From the NCBI GenBank assembly GCA_947623665.1, contig CANQHJ010000006.1:1-37234 (forward strand): a DNA stretch of 37,234 bases. Reading direction: 5' to 3'. The stretch is from an uncultured Bacilli bacterium. Lineage in GTDB: Bacteria > Bacillota_I > Bacilli_A > RF39 > UBA660. A program made the translations under genes and the position numbers. Shown here one piece after another: positions 18,476 to 28,380 of the stretch (position 1 is the first letter of the stretch; each line of letters begins with the position of its first letter). The notes beneath the pieces were generated by a model that saw only the letters and a list, made by a program, of their open reading frames with translations, was not told the origin of the DNA and made no database searches.

Positions 18476-20084
18476 ATAAATTAACCTTTTTTCCATCTAT
18501 TATTAAAACTATAAATAAAGGCATACATATAAGTAAATAATAAACATATCTAAAAAGTGCAACTGGTCCAAGTAAATTAGTAAAAAATACTAAAATAAGT
18601 GGTAACAACATTAAAAATACTTTATATCTTCTTTTATATATAGCATAAAATATCAAAAACAAATAACACCATAAAATAAACCCCAGATTACCTAAAAACT
18701 TAAATACACCTAAATAATTAACATTATCATTACTCTCTCCTAATTTTAAATAATAATCTGATAAGAAAGGAATAAATTTATATCTTTTTATCTTAAAAGA
18801 AGAATCAGTATCAGTATTATTATATTCAATATATTTCTGTGGTTCAAAATATTTTTTATTATATTTCAATCCTGGATACCAATACCCAATAGTATTATAA
18901 ATACAGGTTTCAAAAAACTCTTTTGGATACCTAACACTAAGATTAACAAACAATCTAACAAAACCAAAAGAATTAGAGGCAAGTCTGTTATGACCAATAG
19001 AAAACTTAGTATTATCAGAATTATAAGGTCTATAACGTCTTTTTAATAACCTTATATTTTCATCTCCAAAATAATATTTCATCATATTCATATCTTTACT
19101 ATTAAATTCATCTTTATGTTTTAAATAAATTCTAGTAATACTTTGAGCAGGTATACTCATCATTTCACGAGTATTATCATTAGTAACATTCAAAAATGTA
19201 TACAAAGGATAACAAACAATAAAATAAGGTAATATTGTAAAAATTAATATAACTCTAAATTGTTTTTGATAATCTTTAAAAATAAATATATAAACTAATA
19301 TAGTTATAAACCACACATAAATCATATTATTTCTATAAAATAAAACTACAAGACAAAGTAAAATGTATTTTATCAAATTACTATTTTTACTAAAAAACAA
19401 TTTAGGATTATCAACCATCTTAACATTATAAATACTAAATAGTAAAAAAAAGTATGAAAACAAAGTATCTTTTCCTGAATTAACTATAAACATATTGTTT
19501 ATAGGAAATAATCCAAAAAATAAAATTATCAAAACAAGAATAATTGAACTAACATTTTTACTCTTTAAATATTCAAGTAAACTTGCAACTACATAAAAAC
19601 ATATAAACATTTGAATAACAATAAATAAAGCAAGTCCTATCTCATAAGAAGAAAAAACAATTTTCCCAATGCTTATAATTGAATATAAAAATACAGAAAC
19701 TAAAAATGGTTGATAATTAGAAAGTTTACCTGTTAAAAATTGCGTAACTTGATATGGAGCATCATAAGAGAAAACTCCAGGGAAAGATGCAATAAAAGCT
19801 GGTAATGAAAGTAAAAACAAAATAATTATAACAGTAGTTTTAAAATATTTTATTTTATAAAGTTTACCATTTTTATTTTTAGGTATAAATAATTTAGACA
19901 TTAGAAAAAAACATATTATAAAAAATAAAATACAATTACTAAAAAACAATAACATAATTTGTAAAACATCTAATTTATTATAAACTAAATATCCTAATAC
20001 ATTAAAAAAGGAATAAATCAAAGATAATAATAAACAAATTACAAATTTTCTTTTATAAATTTTCATACACTTATAATTATTCAT
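18474..20084 (-). CDS. Multi-pass membrane protein, DUF6020-like (GT-C glycosyltransferase-like)
   Basis: From MNNYKCMKIYKRKF; many hydrophobic segments; 'FPGVFSYDAPYQ...NYQPFLVSVFLYSI' and 'NSGKDTLFSYFFLLF' resemble DUF6020 proteins. Confidence 0.65.
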   Translation of the reverse strand: MNNYKCMKIYKRKFVICLLLSLIYSFFNVLGYLVYNKLDVLQIMLLFFSNCILFFIICFFLMSKLFIPKNKNGKLYKIKYFKTTVIIILFLLSLPAFIASFPGVFSYDAPYQVTQFLTGKLSNYQPFLVSVFLYSIISIGKIVFSSYEIGLALFIVIQMFICFYVVASLLEYLKSKNVSSIILVLIILFFGLFPINNMFIVNSGKDTLFSYFFLLFSIYNVKMVDNPKLFFSKNSNLIKYILLCLVVLFYRNNMIYVWFITILVYIFIFKDYQKQFRVILIFTILPYFIVCYPLYTFLNVTNDNTREMMSIPAQSITRIYLKHKDEFNSKDMNMMKYYFGDENIRLLKRRYRPYNSDNTKFSIGHNRLASNSFGFVRLFVNLSVRYPKEFFETCIYNTIGYWYPGLKYNKKYFEPQKYIEYNNTDTDSSFKIKRYKFIPFLSDYYLKLGESNDNVNYLGVFKFLGNLGFILWCYLFLIFYAIYKRRYKVFLMLLPLILVFFTNLLGPVALFRYVYYLLICMPLFIVLIIDGKKVNL

Positions 20085-20131
20085 AAAAATCCCACCAATT
20101 ATAAACTTATTATACATTAAAAAAAGAAAAA

Positions 20132-20151
20132 AAGCACTAAATTAAGTGCTT
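20132..20151 (-). terminator. Terminator downstream of tig
   Basis: AAGCACT AAATTA AGTGCTT hairpin followed on the minus strand by TTTTTTT. Confidence 0.7.
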
Positions 20152-20156
20152 AATAA

Positions 20157-21422
20157 CTATTTATTTTCTTCTTTTAATAAATCGATTGTCTTACGCATTT
20201 GTAAGTCATATTTAACCATATCAAGTCCACCAAGTTGAGCAAGTAATTCATCTTTAGCCATTTGATATTTCTTAGCAAGCTCTTCTGCTTCTTTTTCTGC
20301 TTCTTCAACTGTTACTTCAATTTTCTCAAGATTCATAATTTCTTCTAACATTAAACGATATAAAACATTAGAATATGCTTCTTTTTCTAATTGACTACGA
20401 AGTGCAGCTTCATCACTTGCAGTAAATTGATAATAAACCTCAAGTGAAATACCTTGCATTCTAAGTTGTTCTTCAAATCTCTTCATTAAATGATTTACTT
20501 CTTCATTAACCATTTCTTCTGGAATGTCAACTTCAACTTGTTCTCCTATTTTTTCAAGTAATTTATCAACATGAGCATTCTCTGCTTGTAATTCTTTTTG
20601 TGCTTTAATACTAGACTTAATTTCTTTTTCAAGTGTTTCTTTAGAATTAACATTTTCCATTCCTAAATCTTCAAAGAAATCTTCATCAAGTTCACGATTC
20701 TTTTTAACTTTAACTTCATTAACTTTAACAGTAAATACTACTGGTTGTCCAGCTAAGTCCTTTACACCATAATCCTCTGGGAAAGTAAGATTAATATCTT
20801 TTTCTTCTCCTGACTTCATACCAATAACAGCATCTTCAAAACCAGGAATGAAACTATTACTTCCAATTTCAAGTGAATAATTTTCACCCTTTCCACCATC
20901 AAAAGCTACTCCATCTTTTTTACCTTCAAAATCAATTACAGCAATATCTCCCTTTTCTACTTTACCATCTTTAACAACAACTTCTGCATAATGTTCTAAA
21001 AGATGTCCTATCTCATGCTCAATCTCTTCTTTAGTAACTTTTACTTTTTCAGGTTTAACATTTAATCCTTTATACTTTTTAATTTTAAGTTCAGGTTTTG
21101 TAACAATTTTAAAAATAAATTCTACACCATTCTCATCAAGTGATTTTAAATCAACATCAGGTTGAACAACAGGAACTAGCTTAGACTCTTCCATTGCTTT
21201 CATATAAGCTTCTTGTAAAACATAATCGGCTGCTGGAATAAATAAAGATTCCTTACCAAAATGTTTTTCATAAATATTTCTAGGTACTTTTCCTTTTCTA
21301 AATCCATCTACTTTAGCATCCTTTTGTTTTTCACGAAATGCTTTATCTATTGCTTTTTCCCAAGTTTCTCCTTCAATTTTAATAACAACTTCATGCTTAT
21401 TTTTTGCTTTTTCTTTTGACAT
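20157..21422 (-). CDS. tig: Trigger factor (peptidyl-prolyl isomerase/chaperone)
   Basis: From MSKEKAKNKHEVVIKIEGETWEKAIDKAF; 'VDGFRKGKVPRNIYEKHFGKE', FKBP segment 'IGSNSFIPGFEDAVIGMKSGEEKDINLTFPEDYG'. Confidence 0.97.
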   Translation of the reverse strand: MSKEKAKNKHEVVIKIEGETWEKAIDKAFREKQKDAKVDGFRKGKVPRNIYEKHFGKESLFIPAADYVLQEAYMKAMEESKLVPVVQPDVDLKSLDENGVEFIFKIVTKPELKIKKYKGLNVKPEKVKVTKEEIEHEIGHLLEHYAEVVVKDGKVEKGDIAVIDFEGKKDGVAFDGGKGENYSLEIGSNSFIPGFEDAVIGMKSGEEKDINLTFPEDYGVKDLAGQPVVFTVKVNEVKVKKNRELDEDFFEDLGMENVNSKETLEKEIKSSIKAQKELQAENAHVDKLLEKIGEQVEVDIPEEMVNEEVNHLMKRFEEQLRMQGISLEVYYQFTASDEAALRSQLEKEAYSNVLYRLMLEEIMNLEKIEVTVEEAEKEAEELAKKYQMAKDELLAQLGGLDMVKYDLQMRKTIDLLKEENK

Positions 21423-21475
21423 ATTATCCCTCCAACAACACATATTATAACTTATATTTTATATTAATACAAGAA

Positions 21476-21499
21476 AAAAGAAAACTTTTGTTTTCTTTT
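21476..21499 (-). terminator. Terminator downstream of the 3D-domain gene
   Basis: AAAAGAAAAC TTTT GTTTTCTTTT perfect inverted repeat with flanking T-tract on the minus strand. Confidence 0.6.
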
Positions 21500-22184
21500 A
21501 AAAACCTTCACGTAATACCGTAAATCTAGTATTTTCTGCAAGACCAAAATTTAAGGCTGCTTCTTTTGTATCAAACAATAAATCAAATAAACATTTATGA
21601 TTAAAACCTATTTGTCCACCTGTATCTAACATAATAACATTTTGAACAGGGAGTTTAGGAGTTTCCACCCTAAGTATCGTTCCAAATTTAAAAACATTAT
21701 TATCTCCAGCAACTATCCTAACTCTACCATATTCTTTATCATTATAATAAATATTACCATCTCCTACGTAATAACCTTGGGCAGTATAACCATTACCAGT
21801 ACATCCATAACAGTAAGGAATATAAGCACTCATTGTGCCAACATAAACACCTAAACTATTTTCTTTTGGACTCTCAACTACTCTAGGAGGTGCTACATCC
21901 AACTTATCAAGATCTACACCACCGTGTTTATTATTAATATTAGCCTTAGGCAAACTAGTAATTTTATTTTTAACCTCTTCCTGTTTAGTCTCTTCCTTAG
22001 ACTCATCTTCTTTAACTTCTTCCACTTTTTCTTCTTCTAAATCTGTTTTCATAACATACTTACTCTCTAATTTCTTCAAATCAAGAGAAGCATTAGAAGA
22101 ATTAATAGTAGGCTCAGTTGTAAAAACACAAACAGGTATAAGTACAAGTAAACAAGTATTAATAAAATAAATAAAATATTTCAT
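21498..22184 (-). CDS. Secreted 3D-domain (LDTGG) protein
   Basis: ORF 228 aa; signal peptide 'YFIYFINTCLLVLIPVCVF', C-terminal 3D domain with 'VIMLDTGGQIG...LFDLLFDTKEAALNFG'. Confidence 0.8.
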   Translation of the reverse strand: MKYFIYFINTCLLVLIPVCVFTTEPTINSSNASLDLKKLESKYVMKTDLEEEKVEEVKEDESKEETKQEEVKNKITSLPKANINNKHGGVDLDKLDVAPPRVVESPKENSLGVYVGTMSAYIPYCYGCTGNGYTAQGYYVGDGNIYYNDKEYGRVRIVAGDNNVFKFGTILRVETPKLPVQNVIMLDTGGQIGFNHKCLFDLLFDTKEAALNFGLAENTRFTVLREGF

Positions 22185-22234
22185 AACAAAAACTCCTTTA
22201 CATACTATAATGTTAACATATGTAAAAGGAGTTT
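22185..22234 (-). promoter_or_regulatory. Leader hairpin burying the Shine-Dalgarno of the 3D-domain gene; also terminator-like
   Basis: Arms AAACTCCTTTACATA (22190-22204) and TATGTAAAAGGAGTTT (22219-22234), 15 bp with one bulge. On the minus strand the 3' arm contains the SD AAAGGAG, followed by TTTTTGTT and the ATG at 22184. Confidence 0.6.
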
Positions 22235-22273
22235 ACAATTATAAATGTATAATAACATGTAAAATAATGTTAA

Positions 22274-23218
22274 TTAGTCTTTAGTTCTTTCACAATCAAA
22301 TCCTGCAGTTTTCATAGTAGATTCAATATCATCAATATCATCATCTAAAGCATATTCAGGATTAGTACCTCCAGTCTCTGTAAAAGCAGCATCTAGTTTT
22401 CTACTACTTACAGTTTCATAATCTATAGTTTGAATAGTACGTTGTTTCTTATTCTTAAATGAACAAGATATATCTACACCACTAATTTGTTTTGTCTCTT
22501 CAAGTAATGCTTCACATTCGTCATTAGCATCACTCAAAGTAGGATTTTGTGATGAATTAGCAGATAATAATCTATCTCTTTTATATACTTTCAATTTATT
22601 ATCAGAAAAAGTAAATCTATCCTTAATTGTGCTAGATACACCATCTACAGTTCTTTCTAATATACAAGTCAAAAATCCTGTATTAACTTCTTCAGTCTTT
22701 TGTTTCTCACTATTAAAATAATCAGTAATTTCAGGTAAAAAATAAATAAACACAGCAAGTAAAACAAAGAAAATAATTGTAAAGAAATACTGTATTTTTT
22801 TCTTAAACGTTAAAGGTTCTTGTTTAACCTCACTAGTAACTTTTTCTCCTGTATCAGCTTTATTATCATTATTATTTATATTAAAATTACTATTTTTATC
22901 TTTATTAGGAACACCTATTCCAGGAAGCCCATCTAACATTCTATCTTTAATAGTAGTTTTTTGTTCTATACTAGTTTTAGTACCAACATCAGCATCCTTT
23001 GCAGAAGGCAAATCAGATGATTTTTCAACTTCATCATTTGTACTAACTGCATCAACATGAGTTTTTGGAGTATCTTTAGTAGTATTAACTTCTACAGAAT
23101 TTGGCTTTACAGCATCCTCACTTGGCTTTAAAACATCATTATTTTGATTATTAACAGTAGTATTATTTACTTCTACATTTTGATTATTAGTTTGATTATT
23201 GTTATCTTGTCCTTCCAC
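22274..23218 (-). CDS. Single-pass membrane protein with long Asn-rich disordered N-terminus and extracytoplasmic Cys-containing domain (uncharacterised)
   Basis: ORF 314 aa; one TM 'IQYFFTIIFFVLLAVFIYFLPEI'; C-terminal half with Cys residues; follows rpe in the same direction. Confidence 0.6.
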   Translation of the reverse strand: MEGQDNNNQTNNQNVEVNNTTVNNQNNDVLKPSEDAVKPNSVEVNTTKDTPKTHVDAVSTNDEVEKSSDLPSAKDADVGTKTSIEQKTTIKDRMLDGLPGIGVPNKDKNSNFNINNNDNKADTGEKVTSEVKQEPLTFKKKIQYFFTIIFFVLLAVFIYFLPEITDYFNSEKQKTEEVNTGFLTCILERTVDGVSSTIKDRFTFSDNKLKVYKRDRLLSANSSQNPTLSDANDECEALLEETKQISGVDISCSFKNKKQRTIQTIDYETVSSRKLDAAFTETGGTNPEYALDDDIDDIESTMKTAGFDCERTKD

Positions 23219-23273
23219 AATATCATCTCCCTTTTTATGTCTTTATTATATTATAAAATAACTCTTTTTTCAA

Positions 23274-23903
23274 TTACTTTCTTAACTTATCAATTTGCCC
23301 TTGAAAATCATCATTACCTATAATAAAACTTCCACTGACTAAAATATCTGCATTACTACACATATCTTTTGTATTATCTTTAACTCCTCCATCAACACTA
23401 ATTAGTACCTTACTTTTATACTCATCTAAAAGAGTTCTAACTTCTTTTATTTTATTCTCACTCTCTTCAATAAACTCTTGTCCTCCCTGACCTGGTTCAA
23501 CACTCATAACAAGTACCAAATCAATAAGAGGTAAATAAGGAACTAAATCTTTAACAGGAGTATTAGGTTTTATTGCAAGACCACATTTGATACCATAATC
23601 CTTAATCATAGATAAAACTTTTTCAATATCCTCATCTATTTCTAAATGAATAGTAATATACTCACAATTTAACGTTGCAAATTTCTCTATTACTTTAGAA
23701 GGATTCTTAACCATCAAATGAACATCTAATCTTTTATCAGTAAACTTATAAATATTTTTAAGTTCACTATATGGTAGACTTTTATTTTTAACAAATTTTC
23801 CATCCATAACATCAACATGAATAAAATCTGTATCTGTTTTATTTAATTTTCTTAAATCCTCAGGAATATTTTTACTACTTAAAAATGATGTTGAAATTAA
23901 CAT
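23274..23903 (-). CDS. rpe: Ribulose-phosphate 3-epimerase
   Basis: ORF 209 aa; 'DFIHVDVMDGKFVKN', 'LDVHLMVKNP', 'VLVMSVEPGQGGQEF', 'ISVDGGVK'. Confidence 0.95.
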   Translation of the reverse strand: MLISTSFLSSKNIPEDLRKLNKTDTDFIHVDVMDGKFVKNKSLPYSELKNIYKFTDKRLDVHLMVKNPSKVIEKFATLNCEYITIHLEIDEDIEKVLSMIKDYGIKCGLAIKPNTPVKDLVPYLPLIDLVLVMSVEPGQGGQEFIEESENKIKEVRTLLDEYKSKVLISVDGGVKDNTKDMCSNADILVSGSFIIGNDDFQGQIDKLRK

Positions 23904-23906
23904 AGT

Positions 23907-24740
23907 CTACCTCCTATCTTGATTAATTAATTTCTTATAATGTCTATATCTACTTTCAAGTATTTCCCCTTCTTCTACTTTTTTTATAATAGAACACTCT
24001 TTTTCATTAATATGCATACAATCTTTAAATGGACAAGGATATTTTCTAAATTCTATAAAAGAATCTCTAATATCAATTTTATCAAATTGAGTAAAGTCAA
24101 GTGCTGAAAATCCTGGAGTATCTAGTACTTTTCCACCATTAAACATAAAAAGTTCAACAACACGAGTAGTATGACGTCCACGTCCTAAAGCCTTAGATAC
24201 CTCACCAGTTTTTAAATCCCAATCAGGATTAATTTTATTTAAAAGAGTAGATTTACCCGCTCCAGTTTGTCCAGTAAAAACTGTAGTTTTTCCTACAAGT
24301 AACTTCTTTATAGTATCTATATCTTTATTAGATACTACTTTATATCCTAATGATTTATAATAATCTATCTTTTCATAGACTTTATCTAATTCTTCCTTAC
24401 TAAGTAAATCTTCTTTAGTAAGACATATTATAACTTCTACTTTATGTATCTCCATCCAAGATATTAATTTATCTAATAGATTTAAAGAAAAATCAGGTAA
24501 TTTAAGACCAGTAATAAGTATAGCCTGATCTATATTTGCAACCATAGGTCTATTAAAGAAGTTCTTTCTTTCAAGAACTTCTTCAATAACATTTTCATCT
24601 TTATCAAATATAACATAATCACCAACAAGAGGCTTTATATTTTGATTTCTAATTTTACCTCTACAACTACATTCATAACATTTAGAATCACTTAATACTA
24701 CATGAGTATTATGAATAATCTTAATAATTTGTCCTTTCAC
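23907..24740 (-). CDS. rsgA: Small ribosomal subunit biogenesis GTPase RsgA
   Basis: ORF 277 aa; circularly permuted GTPase motifs 'CLTKEDL', 'GQTGAGKSTLLNKINP', 'DTPGFSAL', zinc motif 'CPFKDCMHINEKEC'. Confidence 0.96.
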   Translation of the reverse strand: MKGQIIKIIHNTHVVLSDSKCYECSCRGKIRNQNIKPLVGDYVIFDKDENVIEEVLERKNFFNRPMVANIDQAILITGLKLPDFSLNLLDKLISWMEIHKVEVIICLTKEDLLSKEELDKVYEKIDYYKSLGYKVVSNKDIDTIKKLLVGKTTVFTGQTGAGKSTLLNKINPDWDLKTGEVSKALGRGRHTTRVVELFMFNGGKVLDTPGFSALDFTQFDKIDIRDSFIEFRKYPCPFKDCMHINEKECSIIKKVEEGEILESRYRHYKKLINQDRR

Positions 24741-24752
24741 TATAAACTCCTA

Positions 24753-26585
24753 TTATTCTTCTGTTCCATCTAAACATTCTCCTGTTTCAGAATCTCTCTT
24801 CTTACATTCATCAGGTTTTGGAGTAGTATCTTCTTTAGGTGGATCAACTTTATCAGGCTCTTGAGCAATTGTTACTGTAAGATTAGACCCTTTAGTAAGT
24901 AGACTTCCAGGACTACGAGATTGATCAATTACTTTTCCTGCTTGATAAGCACTAGTTTTTTGATAAATTATATTCAAATTCAAATTGTATTTAGATGCAA
25001 AAGCATTTACATCATCAAGAGTCCATCCACTACCTACCATATCTGGAAATTGTTCATCATTATCAGGAATATATAAAGTTATAGAATCTCCCTTCTTAAC
25101 TTTAGTTCCTTTCTTTAGACTTTGTCCAATAATTACATTATCTTCATATTCTCCATCATCATCTGGTTTCTTCTTAGAAATCTTTACTTCTAATCCTTTT
25201 TCTTCAAGTTCTCTTTTGACCTCAGTAGAATCTTGTCCTACATAATCCTTAATAGTATATTTCTTTTCTCCAGTAGATTTATATAAAGTTATCTTTGTAC
25301 CTTTCTTAACAGTACGTCCAGCAACTGGATCAGTCTTAACTATTCTATTTTTCTTTACTTTTTTACTAGACACTTTCTTTATATTTTTATTAACAACAAG
25401 TCCAGCATCTTCTAACTTTTCTTGCGCTTTAGAAACTTTCATACCTTTAACATTAGGAATTTTGACATCAGGAGCATCTGTTAAAGCTGGTACTACAAAT
25501 ATTGTAGTTAATAAACCAAGTATAAGTACTCCACATATTCCACCTAAAATAACCATAGTCTTTTGTTTTTTATCTAATTTCTTCCACCAATTTTTTTTCT
25601 TTTTCTTTTTTCCTTTTTTAGGTTTTTCCTCTTCATCATCTAAATTTTCTATATTATCATCTACTTCACTAAGTTTCTTTATAGGTTTAGTATTACCATC
25701 TACATCATGTTCTGGATATTTATATTTATATGGTTCTTCATTAATTCTATCATCATCAAGTGCAGTAAGTAAATCTTGATGCATACTTCTAGCATCATCA
25801 TATCTATTCTTAGGATTCTTAGCAGTTGATTTCAAAATAATATTCTCAATACTTTGAGGAATAGAAGAATCTTTCTCCATTAAATTAGGAAGAGGTTCTT
25901 TCATATGTTTCAAAGCAATTTCAACTGCAGAATCTCCTCTAAAAGGCAAACTTCCACTTAAAAGTTCATAGAAAATTATACCCATTGAATATATATCACT
26001 TTTAATAGTAGACCCTTTACCATTAGCTTGTTCTGGTGGTAAATAATGAACAGAACCCATAACTGAATTAGTTTGAGTAAGTTGTGTAGAATTAAGTGCC
26101 ATTGCAATCCCAAAATCAGTTATCTTTACTTGCCCATCATCTTCTATCATAATATTTTGTGGTTTTAAATCACGATGTATTATATAAGAATCATGGGCAT
26201 GTGCCATACCATCAGTAAGTTGAAGCATAATATCAATTGCCTCAGATAAAGTAAGATTACCACGTCTTTTAAGAAGTTGTTTTAAAGTCTTACCTTCAAC
26301 ATATTCCATAACAATATAATAAAGCCCATTATCTTCTCCAACATCATACATTTCAACTATATTAGGATGAGAAAGACTAGAGGCTGATAAAGCTTCTCTT
26401 TGAAAACGTCTAACAAACTTTTCATCATTAGACAAATCTCCTCTTAAAACTTTAATTGCAACCCTACGGTCAAGAATAGTATCATATGCTAAATAAACAT
26501 TAGCCATTCCACCTTCTCCAATACTTCTCATTATTTGATAACGTTCATTAATGAATTGACCTTTTGTAACCATCTTACTCGCCAC
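24753..26585 (-). CDS. prkC: Ser/Thr protein kinase PrkC with three PASTA repeats
   Basis: ORF 610 aa; kinase motifs 'GEGGMANVYLAYD', 'IIHRDLKPQNIMI', 'DFGIAMA'; TM; three PASTA units. Confidence 0.96.
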   Translation of the reverse strand: MASKMVTKGQFINERYQIMRSIGEGGMANVYLAYDTILDRRVAIKVLRGDLSNDEKFVRRFQREALSASSLSHPNIVEMYDVGEDNGLYYIVMEYVEGKTLKQLLKRRGNLTLSEAIDIMLQLTDGMAHAHDSYIIHRDLKPQNIMIEDDGQVKITDFGIAMALNSTQLTQTNSVMGSVHYLPPEQANGKGSTIKSDIYSMGIIFYELLSGSLPFRGDSAVEIALKHMKEPLPNLMEKDSSIPQSIENIILKSTAKNPKNRYDDARSMHQDLLTALDDDRINEEPYKYKYPEHDVDGNTKPIKKLSEVDDNIENLDDEEEKPKKGKKKKKKNWWKKLDKKQKTMVILGGICGVLILGLLTTIFVVPALTDAPDVKIPNVKGMKVSKAQEKLEDAGLVVNKNIKKVSSKKVKKNRIVKTDPVAGRTVKKGTKITLYKSTGEKKYTIKDYVGQDSTEVKRELEEKGLEVKISKKKPDDDGEYEDNVIIGQSLKKGTKVKKGDSITLYIPDNDEQFPDMVGSGWTLDDVNAFASKYNLNLNIIYQKTSAYQAGKVIDQSRSPGSLLTKGSNLTVTIAQEPDKVDPPKEDTTPKPDECKKRDSETGECLDGTEE

Positions 26586-27318
26586 CTACTTTCTCACGAA
26601 TTAAATAAGCAACCGAAATATTATCTGTTCCACCCCTATTATTAGCTTTTCTAATCAAACGAATAACTTTATCTTCTATATCTGCATCACTAAGTAATAC
26701 TCTTTCTATTTGATCAACTTCCAACATATTAGTAAGCCCATCACTACAAAGCATAATTTGTGAAATACTCATATCACAATCAAATATATCTATATCAATT
26801 GGATCATTAGCACCAAGTGCTTTCATAAGTACATTCTTCTTTGGATGAACACTAGCCTCTTCCTTAGTCAACTCTCCTGCACTAAGTAAAAGATTAACTA
26901 AAGTATGATCATATGTTACCTTATGAAGTTTATCATCTTTAATAACAAATCCACTAGAGTCCCCTATATTTCCAAATAAAATATAATCCTTTGTTACAAG
27001 AGCAATAACCAAAGTTGTACCCATACCTTTACTTTCAGGATGATCTTTTTCATGTCTAAATATCAAAGTATTAATTTCTTTAGCACAATCTCTAAGCCAA
27101 TTAACTGCATCGACTTTTCTCATATTTAAAAATGTATCAGTAAAATGTTTACCTAAATAACGGATTGCTATTGACGAAGCAACTTCACCCGCACAATGAC
27201 CACCCATACCATCGGCAATAGCCATTAAATAATCATCATTACTATTTTTAACAATAATAACACTATCTTCATTATGATCTCTCACTTTGCCAGCATCTGT
27301 TAGATAAAAAGATTTCAT
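26575..27318 (-). CDS. prpC: PP2C-type protein phosphatase (PrpC/Stp)
   Basis: ORF 247 aa; 'TDAGKVRDHNEDSV', 'AIADGMGGHCAGEVAS', 'GNIGDSSGF', 'LCSDGLTNML', 'GGTDNISV'. Confidence 0.96.
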   Translation of the reverse strand: MKSFYLTDAGKVRDHNEDSVIIVKNSNDDYLMAIADGMGGHCAGEVASSIAIRYLGKHFTDTFLNMRKVDAVNWLRDCAKEINTLIFRHEKDHPESKGMGTTLVIALVTKDYILFGNIGDSSGFVIKDDKLHKVTYDHTLVNLLLSAGELTKEEASVHPKKNVLMKALGANDPIDIDIFDCDMSISQIMLCSDGLTNMLEVDQIERVLLSDADIEDKVIRLIRKANNRGGTDNISVAYLIREKVGGE

Positions 27319-28334
27319 AGTTCCTCCTTTTTGCTTCTAAGTTGTCCACACGCAGCACTTATATTACTACCAAACTCTCTCCTGATGGTTACTTGTATAT
27401 GATTTTTCTTTAGTATATCATAAAATTTCATAATTTGCATCCCACTACTACGATTATATTCAAGTTTTGAATTTTCATTATATGGAATCAAGTTAACATA
27501 AGCATTCATTCCTTTAATTAACTTAACTAAAGCCTTAGCATCTTCTTCTCTATCATTAATCCCATCAAGTAAAATATATTCAAACGTAAGTCTTCTATTA
27601 GTAACTTTAATATATTCTTTTAATACTACCATTAAATCTTTTAAAGGATAAGCTTTATTAATAGGCATCAACTTACTTCTTAACTCATCTGTTGGAGCAT
27701 GAAGACTAATAGCTAAATTAACTTGTAATGGAAAATTAATAAATTCTTTTATTTTAGGAATAATACCACAAGTAGATATAGTCATATGACGACTACCAAT
27801 TGCAAGACCTTTAGGATCGTTCATAATCTTTAAAAACTTCATTACATTATCATAATTATCAAAAGGCTCTCCAATTCCCATAATAACAACATGACTAATT
27901 CTTTTTCCTAAGTCTTCTTCTACTTCAAGTACTTGCCTTACCATTTCAGAAACTTTTAAATTTCTTTTCTTTTTAACTCTTCCACTTTCACAAAAACTAC
28001 ATCCCATATTACATCCAACTTGTGAAGAGATACAAATACTATTACCATAATCATGTTTCATTAAAACAGTCTCAATACACTCTTTATCATCAAGTAAAAA
28101 CAAATACTTATTAACATCAACATCAGTTTCTTTTTTTAATATTTTTAAACTCTTAATAGAAAAATCTTTTTTAATAATTTCTAAAAACTCTTTTTTTATA
28201 TTAGTTACCTCATCAAAAGAAGTTATCTTTTTTTCATATAACCAAGAAAAAAGTTGATCAGCATGAAACTTTTTTTCACCATGATTAATAAAATATTCCT
28301 CTAATTCTTCTTTTGTTAAGTCATAAATACTCAT
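27315..28334 (-). CDS. rlmN: 23S rRNA (adenine2503-C2)-methyltransferase
   Basis: From MSIYDLTKEELEEYF; radical SAM 'CNMGCSFCESGRV', 'IMGIGEPFDNYDNV', 'ISLHAPTDELRSKLMPIN', 'RREFGSNISAACGQL'. TGA stop overlaps prpC ATG (ATGA). Confidence 0.96.
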   Translation of the reverse strand: MSIYDLTKEELEEYFINHGEKKFHADQLFSWLYEKKITSFDEVTNIKKEFLEIIKKDFSIKSLKILKKETDVDVNKYLFLLDDKECIETVLMKHDYGNSICISSQVGCNMGCSFCESGRVKKKRNLKVSEMVRQVLEVEEDLGKRISHVVIMGIGEPFDNYDNVMKFLKIMNDPKGLAIGSRHMTISTCGIIPKIKEFINFPLQVNLAISLHAPTDELRSKLMPINKAYPLKDLMVVLKEYIKVTNRRLTFEYILLDGINDREEDAKALVKLIKGMNAYVNLIPYNENSKLEYNRSSGMQIMKFYDILKKNHIQVTIRREFGSNISAACGQLRSKKEEL

Positions 28335-28380
28335 ACTTCTCACTTCCATAGAATATTATACAAACTTTTATAAATTAAGT

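Noticed and set aside
21642-21854. 70-aa plus-strand ORF
   Set aside because: Antisense to the 3D-domain gene; Ile/Thr/Ser low complexity.
24985-25779. Plus-strand ORFs 24985-25245 and 25462-25779
   Set aside because: Antisense to prkC; Ser/Phe-rich translations arise from the Lys/Glu/Asp-rich PASTA and juxtamembrane coding sequence.
27315-27318. Possibility of UGA recoding (Mycoplasma-type code 4) in this AT-rich genome
   Set aside because: rlmN ends in TGA overlapping the prpC ATG at the expected family C-terminus, and Trp residues inspected in the ORFs are TGG, so the standard bacterial code fits.
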